Position numbers and translations under genes: made by a program
DNA from: Xanthomonas sp. DAR 34887
GTDB taxonomy: Bacteria; Pseudomonadota; Gammaproteobacteria; Xanthomonadales; Xanthomonadaceae
Reading direction: 5' to 3'
NCBI RefSeq assembly: GCF_041245805.1
Contig: NZ_CP162490.1
Span: 2,767,001 to 2,831,000 of the forward strand
DNA length: 64,000 nt
Notes under the pieces: generated by a model
Told to the model about the DNA's origin: nothing
Databases searched by the model: none
Seen by the model: only the letters and a program-made list of their open reading frames with translations
Shown: positions 62,808 through 64,000 of the stretch, piece after piece
Layout: every line of letters starts with the position of its first letter
Numbering within the stretch: position 1 is the first letter of the stretch

Positions 62808-64000
62808 TCAGGGCGTCGCATCCTGCAGGCGATAGGAAGTGCTCGCGCGCTGCTCGCCGCGCCAACGGTCGAAGGCGCGCACCTCGATGCGATGCGCGCC
62901 GGCAGCCAGATCGGTCGGCAAGGTGCCGCGCCACAGATGCTGCGACGGGACGGCTTCCGGCGAGCGATCGTAGCCGCGCAGCGCCTCGGCGGCATCGTCG
63001 CGCGCGTTTTCGGCGAGCATGTCCGGATCCGGCCGCAGCACGCGCACCATCGGCTTCCAGTCGCCCTCGTCGATGCGATATTCCACGCGGCTGCCCTCCT
63101 CGCCCATGAACACGTTCGCGTACACCCCGAAGTCCGGATAGGCCTTGCGGCGCAGCAACTTGGGCGCGTGCAACTGCAGCTGCGGGTCGCCGGCCGCACG
63201 TGCGACGTGATAGGCCAGCGCATAGTCGCCGCCCCGTTTCACGTGCAGGACCGCATAGCCGTTCGGGGTGCCGTCGGCCATCGTGGTCGCCGGGATGCCG
63301 TCGGCATCCTTGACGCCCGACCAGTAAGCGCCACAGGCCGCGCCGACGTTGTATTCGTGCAGCGGCTGCGCGCCGTGCCAGCCTTCGTCGGCGCCGTGGT
63401 AATAGTGGCGCTGCGTGTGGGTATGGCCGCTGAGCACCAGCACGTGCGGAAACGCCTGCAGCAAGCCGAACAGGCGCGCGCGGTCGGCATGGCGGAAGGT
63501 CTCCTTGCCCGGCGCGGCGTCGAACAGCGGGATGTGCATGCCCAGCACCACCAGCCGCTCTTTCGGCACCGTTGCCAGGTAGGCCTGCAGGAACGCGAAC
63601 TGGTCCTCGCGCAGGCCACCGATGTAGTCGGGCTGCTGCTTCGGCCGATAGACAACGTCGTCGAGGAACACGAAGCTGGCACCGCCCTCCTCCACCGCGT
63701 AGGTATCCGGTCCATAGACCGCGCGCCAGCTGGACAGCGAGTCGGCATCGTCGGCCGCGTCGAAGTTCAGATCGTGGTTGCCGGGCACATGGAACCACGG
63801 CACGCCGAGCTTGGCGGTTTCGACATTCAGCGCCGGATACAGCGACAGGTCGTCGCTGACCACGTCGCCCAGGGTGGTACCCAGACGCGCGTGGGTCTTG
63901 CCCACCAGCGGCGCGACGATATCGCGTGCGTAGTAGCCGACGTCGGTTGCCGAAGCGGTCTGGGTGTCGGTGAACACCAGCACCTCGGTTTCAGCCGCGG
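62808..64000 (-). CDS. Calcineurin-like metallophosphoesterase, N-terminus beyond the window
   Basis: About 397 codons visible; the frame stays open to the right edge, so the start is outside. The catalytic domain shows VLVFTDTQ (first metal motif, DTQ in place of DxH, as in this subgroup), TTLGDVVSD, PGNHDLNFD and SGHTHTQRHYY. A C-terminal beta domain (about 280-397: YRIDEGDWKPMVRVL, then ASTSYRLQDATP) matches the MetallophosC-type ending. It is probably exported and cleaves phosphate esters; the substrate is unknown. The ORF start at 63983 is a GTG inside the gene. Confidence 0.88.
   Translation of the reverse strand, partial: AAETEVLVFTDTQTASATDVGYYARDIVAPLVGKTHARLGTTLGDVVSDDLSLYPALNVETAKLGVPWFHVPGNHDLNFDAADDADSLSSWRAVYGPDTYAVEEGGASFVFLDDVVYRPKQQPDYIGGLREDQFAFLQAYLATVPKERLVVLGMHIPLFDAAPGKETFRHADRARLFGLLQAFPHVLVLSGHTHTQRHYYHGADEGWHGAQPLHEYNVGAACGAYWSGVKDADGIPATTMADGTPNGYAVLHVKRGGDYALAYHVARAAGDPQLQLHAPKLLRRKAYPDFGVYANVFMGEEGSRVEYRIDEGDWKPMVRVLRPDPDMLAENARDDAAEALRGYDRSPEAVPSQHLWRGTLPTDLAAGAHRIEVRAFDRWRGEQRASTSYRLQDATP

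Overview
This high-GC window comes from a chromosome of the genus Xanthomonas, or a very close Xanthomonadaceae relative. The main evidence is a nearly complete rpf (regulation of pathogenicity factors) cluster for diffusible signal factor (DSF) quorum sensing, in this order: acnB, acnA/rpfA, rpfB, rpfF, rpfC, rpfG, lysS, prfB, rpfD, recJ, rpfE, greA, carB, carA, dapB. The protein sequences are Xanthomonas-like throughout. rpfH, which lies between rpfG and rpfC in X. campestris pv. campestris, is absent, and the RpfC membrane sensor region looks divergent. The species cannot be fixed from the sequence alone.

Layout. 1-8763: the end of a chemoreceptor, then cheR-cheD-cheB with overlapping ends, then two cyclic-di-GMP genes (PAS-PAS-GAF-GGDEF-EAL, and a periplasmic beta-propeller GGDEF). 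9418-15644: two aconitase genes pointing away from each other with a VapBC-type toxin-antitoxin pair between them. 15843-38721: the rpf cluster and its housekeeping neighbours. DSF is made by RpfF, with RpfB as acyl-CoA ligase, and is sensed by RpfC, which phosphorelays to the HD-GYP phosphodiesterase RpfG. prfB keeps its programmed +1 frameshift. A VIT/vWA/DUF2135 protein lies between rpfD and recJ, bracketed by inverted copies of a ~48-bp repeat. carA and carB are separated by a small membrane-protein ORF. 38722-44136: a repeat array, a MOSC protein, an aminotransferase, and a feoA-feoB operon with a Fur-box-like site. 44262-48711: part of a leucine/acyl-CoA catabolic set, EfpL, and a small secreted protein. 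48934-55440: DUF4105/DUF2388 envelope proteins, then a D-2-hydroxyglutarate-dehydrogenase-like flavoprotein divergent from serA, then a small protein and a Nudix hydrolase. 55610-60759: two tandem APC amino-acid permeases and the methionine salvage genes mtnB-mtnD-mtnC. 60798-64000: a caspase-like C13 peptidase lipoprotein, a ~1-kb intergenic region with repeats and a candidate structured RNA, and a metallophosphoesterase cut by the window edge.

How the genes work together: chemotaxis (CheR/CheD/CheB), cyclic-di-GMP turnover (GGDEF/EAL proteins and RpfG) and DSF signalling (RpfF/RpfC/RpfG) are adjacent, the usual xanthomonad arrangement linking motility, biofilm and virulence. Intergenic DNA carries three repeat families: REP-like palindromes (GTAGGAGCGGCTTCAGCCGC type), hairpin elements built from GGGATTC heptamers, and a CCCCTCTCCC hairpin family. 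No tRNA, rRNA, CRISPR array, insertion sequence or prophage gene was recognised. All calls rest on reading the sequence and remembered family knowledge; no search was run.
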